Of a stretch of 64,000 nucleotides of DNA, positions 22,500-32,700 are shown piece after piece; the stretch's first letter is position 1, and the number at the start of each line of letters is the position of its first letter. The stretch is from Pseudopyrenochaeta lycopersici. Its lineage: Eukaryota > Ascomycota > Dothideomycetes > Pleosporales > Pseudopyrenochaetaceae. The notes beneath the pieces were generated by a model. It was not told where the DNA came from, searched no databases, and saw only the letters and a program-made list of their open reading frames with translations. The stretch covers positions 1 to 64,000 of the forward strand of contig NHZP01000013.1 in the NCBI GenBank assembly GCA_003313425.1, in the 5' to 3' direction. The translations under genes and the position numbers were made by a program.

Positions 22500-25400
22500 C
22501 TAACTCGGAATAGAACTCTAAGGAAAGGAGCTAAAGGCACTAATAGACTCTAGGTCTCAAGCAAACTACATCTCTAAGACAGCCATGTTGAAAGCAGGGC
22601 TACAACCTGTCTTAAAGAAAACACCCTACTAGATAACAGTAGCAAACAGAAAATTAGGAGAGATAATAACCCACGAGGTTACTACTAGCCTCAGCCTAGC
22701 CTCTAAAACATACCAGGTCAGACTAGACGTCTTTAGGACGGCCGCCCACGATGTTATACTAGGGCTACCTTAGTTAAGGCACTGCAACCCCGTAATTAAC
22801 TAGACAAAATAAAGAGTGTCTGTGCGTACAAAGAATAACGCAAGAATGCCTACGCAACAGCCGCATGCCTTAGTAGATAAGAAGACGATAACAAATATTA
22901 AACCTTCGCAAAAAGCTAAGAAACAGCTACTTCGTTAGCAGCTAGCAAAGAACGCTAAGAAGAACAAGGAGTTAGTCACTACTCCTAGGATCCTAGAGGA
23001 ATACAAGGAATTTAGAGATATATTTACTAAAAAGGTAGGAAGGGAAGCACTACTAAAACACTAAGAATAGGACCACAAGATAGAACTTATAGAAGGCAAG
23101 CAGCCTAGGTTCGTACTAATATACCGCCTAAGCGACTACGAGCTAGGCGTCCTAAAGAAATATATTAATGAAAATTTAGTGAAGGGTTTCATCAGGAAAT
23201 CCAAGTCCTTAGCAGGATATCCCGTCCTATTCGCGCCAAAGAAGGATAGAGCGTTAAGGTTATGCATCAACTATAGGAAGTTGAACGACATTACTAAAAA
23301 GAACCGCTACCTACTACCTAATATATAAGAACTACGCGACAGATTAACAGGAGCTTAATACTTTACCGCACTAGACCTAAGAGGAGCGTACAACCTTATC
23401 AGAATAAAAGAAGGAGAAGAGTAGAAAACCGCCTTCAGGACACAATACGGACATTATAAGTACACAGTAATACCCTTTAGCCTAACAAACGCACCGGCAA
23501 CGTGTTAAGACTTAATTAACAACGTCTTAGTAGAATATCTTAACATATATGCTATAGCCTACCTAGACGACATCCTAGTTTACTCTAGAAATATAAACAA
23601 GCACAAGGAATATGTTAGGGAAGTACTACAATAACTGAGGAACTACCACCTTAAGTTAAAACCAGAGAAGTGCGAATTCCATAAAGAGGAGGTGGAATTC
23701 CTAGGACATATAGTTAGAAGACAAGGAGTGCGGATCAGCGAATCAAAAATTAGGACAATCCAAGAATGGAAGACGCCACAAACAGTTAAAGACATTCAGT
23801 TATTTCTAGGATTTATTAACTTTAATTAACAATTTATTAAGGACTTTGCTAAGATTGCAACACCCTTAATAAGACTAACAAAAAAGAATAAAAAGTAGAA
23901 CTAGAACGAAGAACAACAACAAGCCTTCAAGATGTTAAAAGAAGCCTGCGTAGCCGAACTAGTACTCATATCATTCACCAGTAGACAACTACTAAAGATC
24001 GAAACCAACGCATTAGACCTCGCAATCGGAGCAGTAGCTTTACAGAAAAAGGACGGAAAATGGCACCCTATAGCGTATCACTCGCGTAAGTTCTCACAAA
24101 CAGAAGAATAATATGATATCCACGACAAGGAACTAAAAGCTATTATCAACGCACTGCGACATTAGAGAGCATATGCAGAGAGTTGCTTAGAACTCACCAT
24201 TTACACCAACCACTAGAACCTAATATACTTCACAACAATAAAGCAACTAAATCGAAGACAAGTAAGATGGTTAGAACTCCTAGGACAATACAAGTTTAAG
24301 ATTATCTATACACCAGGAAAAGAAAATAGAAGAGCAGACGCACTAAGCAGAAGACACAATATAATAGGGAAAAAAACTAAAGTTCGTATAGCAATTCTAA
24401 AAATAAATAAAGATGGAACTTTAGGACCTTCGCAAGAATACTACGCAATCTTAAAAATATAAGCAGAAGTCCCTAAAGACCTACACGAAACTATCATCCA
24501 ACAACATTATAACAATCCAATACATAGACACCTAGGAATCATGAAAATAATAGAACTCATCCAACAAAACTATCACATCACAAACCTAAGGCAAAAAGTA
24601 GAAACACATATCAAAAAATGTGTACCCTGCTAACAAAACAAACATGCTACTCATGCACCCTACGGCGAGTCACAGGCAATTAAGATACCTACAAAACTAT
24701 AGGAAGATATAGCAATAGACTTCATCACAGATTTACCTAAGTCTGCAGACAAAGTAACTAGATATAAGTACAATACAATATGCAACATAGTATACAGATA
24801 TATTAAATACGTAGAATTTATACTGTTTAGAAAGAATTTTACAGCACTATAACTCGCAGAAATAATAAAAGACTAAATATTCTGACACTACGGCATACCA
24901 AAGACTATTATCAGCGATAGAGACAAGTTGTTCACATCTAATTTCTGGTTAACCTTTGTAGCTAAGATAGGTACTCAAAGGAAACTATCCACAGCATACC
25001 ACCCAGAAACCGATAGACAAACGGAACGAACAAACAGGACCTTGAAACAATATCTACAAACGTACTGTAACAAACAACAGGACAACTAGGTATCACTGTT
25101 ACCTACAGCCTAAATCGCATTCAACAATAGTAATTCTGAAGCAACAGGCGAAACACCGTTCTACGCCTATCACGGGAAACACCCAAACCTATTTAAAAGA
25201 AACTTTCTAAGTATTAAAGTAGAAGCCGCAGTTAGGATAGCAGGAGAACTGCAGACAACGCTAAAACAGTTACAAGAAAGACTTAAGAAAAGATAAGGAT
25301 AACAAGTTTTATATGTTAATAAAAAAAGAAAAACGGTACCTTAGCTAAAAAAAGGGGATAAAGTATACTTGCTTATAAAAAACCTACGCACGAAACAACC

Positions 25401-25800
25401 TAATAAGGGATTAGACTACGTTAAGGTTAGACTGTTTTTAATTAAATAACGTAACAGACTAGTTACGTATACATTAGAACTACCTAAAGATGTAAAAATC
25501 TACTCTAGGTTCTATATTAAGCTACTAGAACTAGCACACCTAGTAACGCTACTATAAAAGACTTTTAGGTATAAGACTAAAGAAGAGACAGAGTACAAAG
25601 TTAAGAAGATCCTTAATAAGAGACGCTTAAAGATTACGGAAAACTAATATAGAGAAAGAGAGTACTTTATAAAATAGAAGGACGACCCTAACTTAGAAAA
25701 TATATAGGAACCTAAATTAAACTTAGGAAACTGCAAGGAATAAATTAGTAAATATAACCGCGACAGGGAATAAAAAGAAGTTAGGTATTAGAATTATAAC
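22500..25800 (+). pseudogene. pol of Gypsy A: protease, RT, RNase H, integrase
   Basis: The domains can be followed in one frame broken only by TAG/TAA. Protease: ALIDSRSQANYIS near 22529 (the Gly of the Asp-Ser-Gly triad is now Arg). Reverse transcriptase: about 23040-23700, with intact active site YLDDILVYS near 23562. RNase H: ETNALDLAIGAVAL near 24001 and YHSRKF near 24076 (first catalytic Asp now Asn). Integrase: His-His-Cys-Cys finger with KKCVPC near 24614, then catalytic-core pieces DFITDLPK (about 24718), TIISDRDKLF (about 24906) and HPETDRQTERTNRT (about 25000). No chromodomain was recognised before the 3' end. Confidence 0.85.
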
Positions 25801-26387
25801 TAACCTAATCTAACAACGTAATTCTTGGGGGAAGAGGGTTACCTTTAAGCTAGGACGAAGTAAAAACGCTCTAGTCTAAGGCAGAAGTACTAGGTATTAG
25901 CCCTTACTTAAGAATATTAACCTTACGATTAACATCCTTAATCGCCTCTAACGCCTTAATCTCTTCCGCGATACGACTAGAATCGTCTACCTATTATTAC
26001 TTATAACGCTGTAATAACTTTTATTATTTACGAAGTTAATTCTTTTTCGCGCGAGCAGCAAGAAGGGCATTTAGCACCTTCTCTTCTGCGTCGTCAGCCT
26101 TGGCTTCTTGCGCGTCTAATCAAGCTAATTCCTTATCTAAACGAGAAAAGTTCAGAACTAGCACATCTACTAGCTCGCACAACAACACCCTATTTTGATA
26201 ACAATTCCTACACTTCTCTTTTAACGACGACATCCTACACTCTAGCTTCTTCTTTAAATAATATTTGCAAGAGACTATAGCGACCTAACTAATAGTATTT
26301 ATGCGATCTCTGATAAGATAATGATGAGCAGTACTACGAGAAGCTATAGGTTAGTCATAAGGACATAAGGACTAGAAGGGGGGATGG
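25801..26387 (+). other. Gypsy A 3' non-coding region and polypurine tract
   Basis: Sequence between the end of integrase and the 3' LTR. It has a fragmentary frame with charged, coiled-coil-like composition, and ends in the purine tract AGAAGGGGGGATGG, the expected primer site for plus-strand DNA synthesis. A second copy of this stretch lies in reverse at 48975-49560. Confidence 0.7.
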
Positions 26388-26782
26388 TGTTACGAATAGG
26401 AAGTAGGAAGGCGGCGGTTATAAGGATGAGGGAAGAGGCACAGACGGCTAGCGAGGAGACTAAGCCTCTAAACTAACTAATAACGCCAGGATCACGTAAT
26501 CCTAGGAAACCTACGCCAAGACGGACTATGTCCTATAGGACAGAGACAAACCTAGAAATCCTAGAGGGGGCCTTATAGGAATCTTATAAGATAATTATGT
26601 ATATAGACTCACACAATGTGGCCCTACGGCACATTGTGATTAACTTAAGACAATCCACGAGTATACTACTATTCCACACTTCTACCTTCGACCTAGCCTG
26701 CACGTCTAAAGAATACTCTAAAGATACCTACTAGTTAACACCAGTTGCTTTATATTGTAACTACTTGATTAGATCTTTAATA
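26388..26782 (+). repeat. 3' LTR of Gypsy A
   Basis: 395-bp LTR, same length as the 5' LTR without indels. Differences are transitions (for example TGTTACGAATAGG against TGTTACGAACGGG). The CACGTG palindrome has lost symmetry here (CACGTA). Followed by the target duplication TATTT. Confidence 0.95.
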
Positions 26783-27574
26783 TATTTTACCCTAAGCTTC
26801 TTTAGCCTGCGCCCTTGAAAGGGCTTCTAGATTAAGCGCTAGCTTAGCTAGTAGCTGTTAAGGTAATTAATACTAACGGCGAGGTTTAAGATAAGTAGCT
26901 TATTAATAATTTTCTTAATTACTAGTAAACTAGCGTTAAAGGCCGCTAAAAGCGTGAGTGGCAGTACCTAATTAAATAGACTAGATACCTGAAACCTACC
27001 TGGCACCTAGTAACTAAGTACCCTAATAACTACAACGCTTATCTGTTTTATTAGCGACAGCCTAATAAGCCTAAGCTACCTACTTATCGCATGCCTCTAA
27101 ATTAGTTACTACTTAACGAGGATAGGCTAGCTGCAGAAGAGTATCTTAGCGGCGACGAAGGTATCTAAAAAGTTTTACTTAAGTTAGCGCGCCTTAATTT
27201 ACCTTAATTTACGCGCCTTCAGCCTTAATTCGCGCATCTATAGCCTTAAGATTGCTCGCCTTCGCCCTTACTCTGCGTAGTGCGCCTTACTTTGCGCGCT
27301 ACGTCTAGGGACCTTGTAACTAAATAAAAATTATAAAGGTTACTCCTATATATATTATATAAAGGTCTTTAGGCTCTATTTTCGCGTTGTAGGGTAGAAG
27401 TGTTAGAAAATACTTTAGAGCTTAGCGATTTTGTATAGGAAACTATTTAGACATGCGCAGCGCTATACAAAGCCTATTACTAGATTTACTAAGTTAGAGG
27501 GACTTAGTAGTAAACAGTTTTCTTATATTTTATCTTAAATTTTTGTCTCTTAGTTTAGAGGCCCTTACTATTTT
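26783..27574 (+). mobile_element. Gypsy element B, 3' coding part with chromodomain
   Basis: Continuation of element B after the element A insertion. Near 26960-27040 the frame reads EWQYLIK, then TWHLVTKYP, the core of a chromodomain at the integrase C-terminus; this marks element B as a chromovirus. Such domains direct integration to particular chromatin. The frame is broken by TAG/TAA. A polypurine tract AAAGGGGGGAGG (27575-27586) follows. Confidence 0.75.
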
Positions 27575-27854
27575 AAAGGGGGGAGGTTATATTAGGGTTT
27601 AATCCTTTCAGGTTACTAGACGCAGGTGAAAGGGTTCAATCCTTCTAAGTTACTAGACGCAGGTGAAAGGTAACTGTTACCTCTTACCTTTCACTAAGCT
27701 AGGTAACTGGATCGGGACTAGCCTGCTCTAGCTCATGTATATAGGTAGCACCTCTCCCCCGAAGGTGAGAGGTATCTGCTATTTTGTCCATTTCCTTTTA
27801 AATTGAGTTTCTTTAACTAAGACCGTCCCAACTGTGCGTGTTAACTGCCTTACA
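27575..27854 (+). repeat. Polypurine tract and 3' LTR of Gypsy B, with 37-bp tandem repeat
   Basis: The purine tract AAAGGGGGGAGG is followed by sequence that is GC-normal and probably the 3' LTR (to about 27854, ending TTACA). Near its start a 37-bp unit occurs twice in tandem (27595-27631 and 27632-27668), with four transition differences. The LTR start does not show a clear TG, so the left boundary is uncertain. Confidence 0.55.
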
Positions 27855-28215
27855 CTTACTTTATTTTACTAATATAAGTACTAATAGTATAACTATCTTA
27901 AAGTTAAATATAATAACTACTTATAAGATAAGAGGAATACCCTCTATTTCCTAAAAAAAAAAAATTTTATAGCTATTATAGTAATATAGCTTATTTTTAA
28001 TAGAAAGTATAATTAGTAGTAATAGTAAATATACTTTAACCCTAATTACTTTAAGTAGAGTAATATTAAAATAATAAATAAATATTAGAAAGAACTTTTT
28101 TTAGAGTTATACCTAATAATAAGCAAGAAATATAAACTCTATATATAATAGGCGTATAAAAACTCTTTAAGCTAGATATAATAGTCCTAAATAACTTATT
28201 TAGAAAGTTAGTAGT
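27855..28215. other. AT-rich decayed sequence
   Basis: About 360 bases of AT-rich, stop-filled DNA between the element B LTR and the LTR fragment at 28216. It contains a 12-base A-run at about 27954-27965. No coding or structural feature was recognised. Confidence 0.5.
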
Positions 28216-28463
28216 TGTAAAGGAAAAAGGGAGAGCTTAGCAACAGTTACCCAGGTGATCTATGAGATAGACTACTGTTTTATCTAGGAGGCTTAGGAGA
28301 GCCAGCTATATAAAGGAGAGCTGAGCACGGTCTATTACAGGGGCCATTATACGGTAGGAGCGTGAGCAGCTTGTACGCGTGCGTGAGCGCGTACGTGCTC
28401 GCGCACGTGATCGCGCACGTGAGTCTACCTTCAGGTGTCTCCTGCGTGAGCTTGCCCATCATG
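28216..28463 (+). repeat. Truncated LTR, same family as 49817-50192
   Basis: Starts TGTAAAGGAAAAAGGGAGAG and matches, on the opposite strand, the solo LTR at 49817-50192 through its first about 250 bases. It stops abruptly after GCTTGCCCATCA. It includes the putative TATA box TATATAAAGG (28307-28316) and GCGCACGTGA units. The copy marks the sharp change from AT-rich repeats to the GC-normal carboxylase island. A 60-codon minus-strand frame over it is a by-product. Confidence 0.85.
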
Positions 28464-28753
28464 ATAACTGCACTATTGGTTAACGTTTATCTATGCGTGC
28501 AACCTTTTAAGCGTTGAGTCACTATCACTTACCTGAAACGGCTAACCTACTTGCTTAATTAGGTATAACTATCAGAGCTCCAGGAGCTCCAGAGCCTATA
28601 GATCCAGTCCACAGCAGACCTCAGTCCAATCCGAAGCCGACTTGGTCCAATCCAGCTCCAATCCGAAACAGTCCGATCCAAATCAAACACTGGGGTGTAT
28701 AGCAACTTCATTTACTCGCCAGGAAGTAACGAGTGAGACGGAGCACCAAATGG
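28464..28753. other. Intergenic, 3' flank of the small hypothetical gene
   Basis: GC-normal sequence without a gene. At 28618-28690 the short motif TCCAATCCGA and variants recurs about four times as degenerate direct repeats. No terminator or polyadenylation signal can be stated with confidence. Confidence 0.5.
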
Positions 28754-29421
28754 TCAGTTCCTTATGCCTTGCAACAAACGGGTAGCTAATGCGTCAACTA
28801 GCCGGGAAAATATTTTCGTTGTACCTGCGAGAAATATGTGGTCGATGAGAATCGGTTTGCCACTACGACATTCTAAGAGAAGCTTCCGGAACTCCAGTGC
28901 AGTTGCAATCATCAAATTCATGTTCATACTATCAACACAACACCTAAGTAGCAGGGGTAATAGGTCTTGGAAAGGAGGAGGAAGGAGGAGGAAGAGGGGT
29001 GAGAGGTGGTCTCTATAACGTAATGTTCAACTCACATCATAGCTACTTCAGGACATAGCATCGTAATGGATATGCAGCTACCTGGTTGCTGAAGATTGGG
29101 CTTTAGAATTGATGGTACGCTTATGGGGCTGGCGATATCGAATCGACGGTAATGACTACCTTTCATAGCGAATTGCGTCACATTCAATAGAGGAAGTGCA
29201 TTGAGAGGATGCCGACAGCTCTCTTTCATGTGTGGTTGGAGTCGAATCTGAACTTGGGGTTCCCAAACGACTCTCTGAGGTAGAGCTGGGGGACTCGGAG
29301 GGGGTTTAGGCAGAGAAGAACGTGTAGACCTTCCACAAGGCTGAAATAATGAGTAAGAAGACATATTTAGCTTAGAGTTTGGTAGTCTCGTAAATACAGA
29401 CTGGGATGTTAGATTTTTCAT
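28754..29421 (-). CDS. Hypothetical protein, two exons (191 aa)
   Basis: Minus-strand gene model: exon 1 29421-29036, a 92-bp intron (29035-28944; donor GTGAGT, pyrimidine-rich tract, acceptor TTAG) and exon 2 28943-28754 ending in TGA. Splicing restores a continuous frame (PEVAM-MCCVDSMNMNL), giving 191 residues. The N-terminal half is Pro/Ser-rich (SSLPKPPPSPPALPQ). The C-terminus is an amphipathic, helix-like stretch (LEFRKLLLE, RLVDALATRLLQGI). No family is recognised and no signal peptide is seen. The first ATG after an upstream in-frame stop was taken as start; additional 5' exons cannot be excluded. It lies 280 bases downstream of the carboxylase stop, same strand. Confidence 0.5.
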
Positions 29422-29700
29422 GGCAATCAGGCTCCTTGGCGCGACTCTAGCTAATCACGATTTTTCTTGGTGCTACCTAGTGAAATCAAAATTGGTTTGT
29501 TTAGCTAGTGTCACCCAACACATCTTGAGTTGCCTAATACGACAATTCAGTCAAACAACGTCAAGCAAGCAAGCCAAGTAACCTGATTGTTGGACACACT
29601 GATGCTAAATACACAAAAGATGTCTTAAATAGTTCATGGGGAAATGAACGCAAAAATGAAGGTAGCTATACAATCTTATCCCACCACAGGCAGGAAGCGT

Positions 29701-32700
29701 TCATGCCTTGCTCAGCATCCTAATCACCTCCTCCTTCTCCGCTTCTGGCAGCGTTGAGAGTACATTTGCAATACCCCTAAAACCAGACTCATGATCCTTG
29801 CGCACCAGGTTCGCAACCTCCATAGCGATGCTCTCCTTGCGCAGCGATTCAACTCGGTCATGTACATTCTTCCTGTTGTCCTCATACCACATGGCAACGC
29901 TCATGTCATCCTGCTCAAACTTAGCGATGTTGGACCAGGCCTTGAGCATCTCGAGACTGCGGATGCGAGTGATCGGGTCGGCCTCAGCATTTTCAGCAAC
30001 GCGGGACGCGGCAGCCGCCATTTTCTTAAGGATGTATTCCTCAGCGAGCCTACGGCGGAGACGCCAGTAGAAGAATCGACGGGCGTTCTGCCAGCGGAGA
30101 GATTGACGGATGGCACCTTTAGCGTGCATGCGTCCAGCACGGTCGTGGAGGTCAGCGAACTGGAGTGAAATTTGGCCGTAGATGGGCAACAATCGCTGCT
30201 CGCGCTCCGTCATTTGGGCTAGTATCTCCTGGAGCTTCTCTTGCGGTGTTGACGGGTCGATCAACATGCGCTTGAGGTTACCATAGGTGGGGTCAAGGCG
30301 GGCCATGGTGTCAAGTTGACGGTCCATGCGGTACTTGATGCCCACAATAGCTTCTGGCTCAAGGACACCACCACGAGAAGTCTCATCAGCATACATCTCC
30401 ATGAAGCGAGGGTTGATGGTCGGATCAATGACGACCCAAGAACCGCCACGTAGTTCACCATATGGAGGGATGTAGACAAAGGCCGGCTGCTTGTACTTGA
30501 CGAGAGCGTCGACAATGTATGAACCATACTTAAGAACCTCATTATACATGTCGCGCTGGCCACCGGAGAAACCACGCCAATTGGCAAGGATCATAAGTGG
30601 AAGTTGTTCACCGTTGTTGAAATCCTTAATAGCCTGAGCAGTCTTGAAGGCGGAATTGGGATACCAAATACCACCAGGCTCGGATGTGACCTGTTCGGTA
30701 GAGTCGGGGTTGGCAGGATCAGCTGGAGTAATGTTCTCGATCGATCGGGTCTCAACACCAATGACACCAACTGGGATGCCACCAAGGCGAGCGCGACCAA
30801 CAACTACGGTCTTGGCCCAACCACCAAGAGCCTCCTCAAAGGAACTTCGGTCGAACAGACCAGACAGGAAGCCCTCCTCGTCCTCCTTGCCAGCAATCAG
30901 GTGCCTGACATCATAGGTGGCCTTGCGGGGAGGATAATAAGTGACATCGCGATCCCACTCGTCAGCAGTTGGGGAGATAGGAACAGGGCTGCCCTTCCTG
31001 TCAGGAACGAAGGACATCCACTTGATAATCTTGGAAAGACCTTCGAAGTCGTCGTCGGCAGTCATGTGGGAGACACCATTCTTGTACATGATCTGGGTAC
31101 CACCAAGCTGCAGGTTGGATGTATAGACTTCACGCCCAAGCAGCTTGTTAAGAGACTGGGCACCGGTAAGGATAATCGGATTGCCTTTGATCTGGATGAC
31201 ACGCTGGCCGAGGCGGACAAGGTAGGCACCGATACCTGTAGACGATCAGCAAACAAATGTAAAGTCAAAACTGGGAAGTAAGATGTACCGATTGAGTGGC
31301 AAGTGACCATGCTAATCGTGAAGACATCCTCGTAAGCTCGTGACGTCTCACCAGCAATCAAACCAGAACCACGAAGTGCCTCAACACCAAAACCCTCCTC
31401 AGCACCGATGATAGTAGTGATCTTGTAGCGCTCCTCGCCGTCTGCAATGATCTTTTCGGCAATGACTTCGCTTCTCTTGCTATCGACAAAGTGCAGATAT
31501 TTCTCGCGTGTCAGATAGAGGTAGTCGAAGCCAGCCTCAGGCTTAGAGGGATCCTTCCAGGCCACTGAGAAGTGAGAAATGAGCTCCTCAGCAAGACCGA
31601 TACGTGCACCAGAATTCGCAGAAAGGTAGACTCGAGGAATGCCCAGCTTGCGGGCGAGCTCAGAACATTTGTGGAAGAATTTATCTTCCTGGGGACCGAA
31701 CGAGCCGTTCTTGAAGGTGATGTCATTGGCGATGATGATGAAGCGGCGGCCACAAGGGTACTCAAAAGTCTTAGCGGTGACAATCCAGCCAACCATACCA
31801 ATGCTGTTGTTCCCGGGCTCGCGATTGACTTCAGCTAAGTCGTCGTTGCCAACAAGCACCAACTCGTAGTACTCGATACACTCACCCTTGGAGGGCTGCT
31901 TCTTCCGGAGGTTTGGGTACTGGGCAATAGCTTGGTTCCAGCTGTTCTCAATGGTTTGGCAGAAGAGCTCAGGGAAGTCGTAAACGTACTGAGTACCCAT
32001 GAGGTGAGCTTTATACCTCATTGGCTGAATGGCATCCCTGGTTGGGTAAGGGGTGGATACCAGCTGCAAGTGTAAAGATCCAGCCTTGGTAGTACCACCA
32101 ATACTCTGGAAGACTCTCATGCCAGCCTTCTCGGAATTGCGCTCCGCGTACGTCTCGATCTGGAAGACATATCCAGATGTGTTGGTGATTATGAAACGCA
32201 GAGGATATGGAACGCCAGTCGAGGGATCGGTTACAATGATGCGAATCTCGGCACCAGCAATACGGAGGCGCCAGAGCCGGCGGCGGAAGCGCTCCAAGGA
32301 TCTGCTAATGGCTTTCTCGATCTCGTTTGGCGCGAGAGAAAAGACATAAGAGAAGTTGATGAAGATATGGTTCATGTCGGTTTGACTAGTGCCAACAATC
32401 TCGAGAGCATCGAGGATATCAGTTATCAGCCTTTCGATCTCGGAGATCATGTACTCTGCAGCGGGACTGTCCTCCTGGGGACAACCGGGCCCTACGACAG
32501 CTCTCAAGAAGTAGCGCTTATCAGTCTCAGCACCCTTGCCTACGGCCTCATAGATGTGGATGTTGCGGTTCTCCGTGAACACTGGCTTGATTTTATATTC
32601 GGACAAACGGTCGAGCTCAAGCTGGAAGGCAAGGGCAGGTTCTACGTGACGGATACTGTCATCCTCATCATAGGTAGGACCACGGAAACTGTAGTATCCG

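Larger units (their letters stand above)
20251..26782 (+). mobile_element. Complete Ty3/Gypsy retrotransposon A (6532 bp)
   Basis: Both LTRs are exactly 395 bp (20251-20645 and 26388-26782), both begin TGTTACGAA, and the element is flanked by the 5-bp duplication TATTT (20246-20250; 26783-26787). A purine tract (AGAAGGGGGGATGG) ends at the 3' LTR. The order of coding parts, gag-protease-RT-RNase H-integrase, identifies Ty3/Gypsy. All frames are interrupted by TAG/TAA codons, so the copy is dead. It is inserted inside element B. Its LTR also occurs at 48580-48974 in the opposite orientation. Confidence 0.95.

Noticed and set aside
27584..27600. TTAGGGTTT as a possible interstitial telomere repeat
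   Set aside because: Single occurrence inside a retrotransposon LTR; no tandem array.
28280..28462. 60-codon minus-strand frame, with a homologous frame at 49860-50195
   Set aside because: Similarity between the two is due to the shared LTR, which has TG...CA ends, a TSD and a TATA box; not a gene.
28764..29018. 84-codon plus-strand frame
   Set aside because: Lies antisense to exon 2 and the intron of the two-exon minus-strand gene; ends in a purine tract that is the intron's pyrimidine tract on the other strand.
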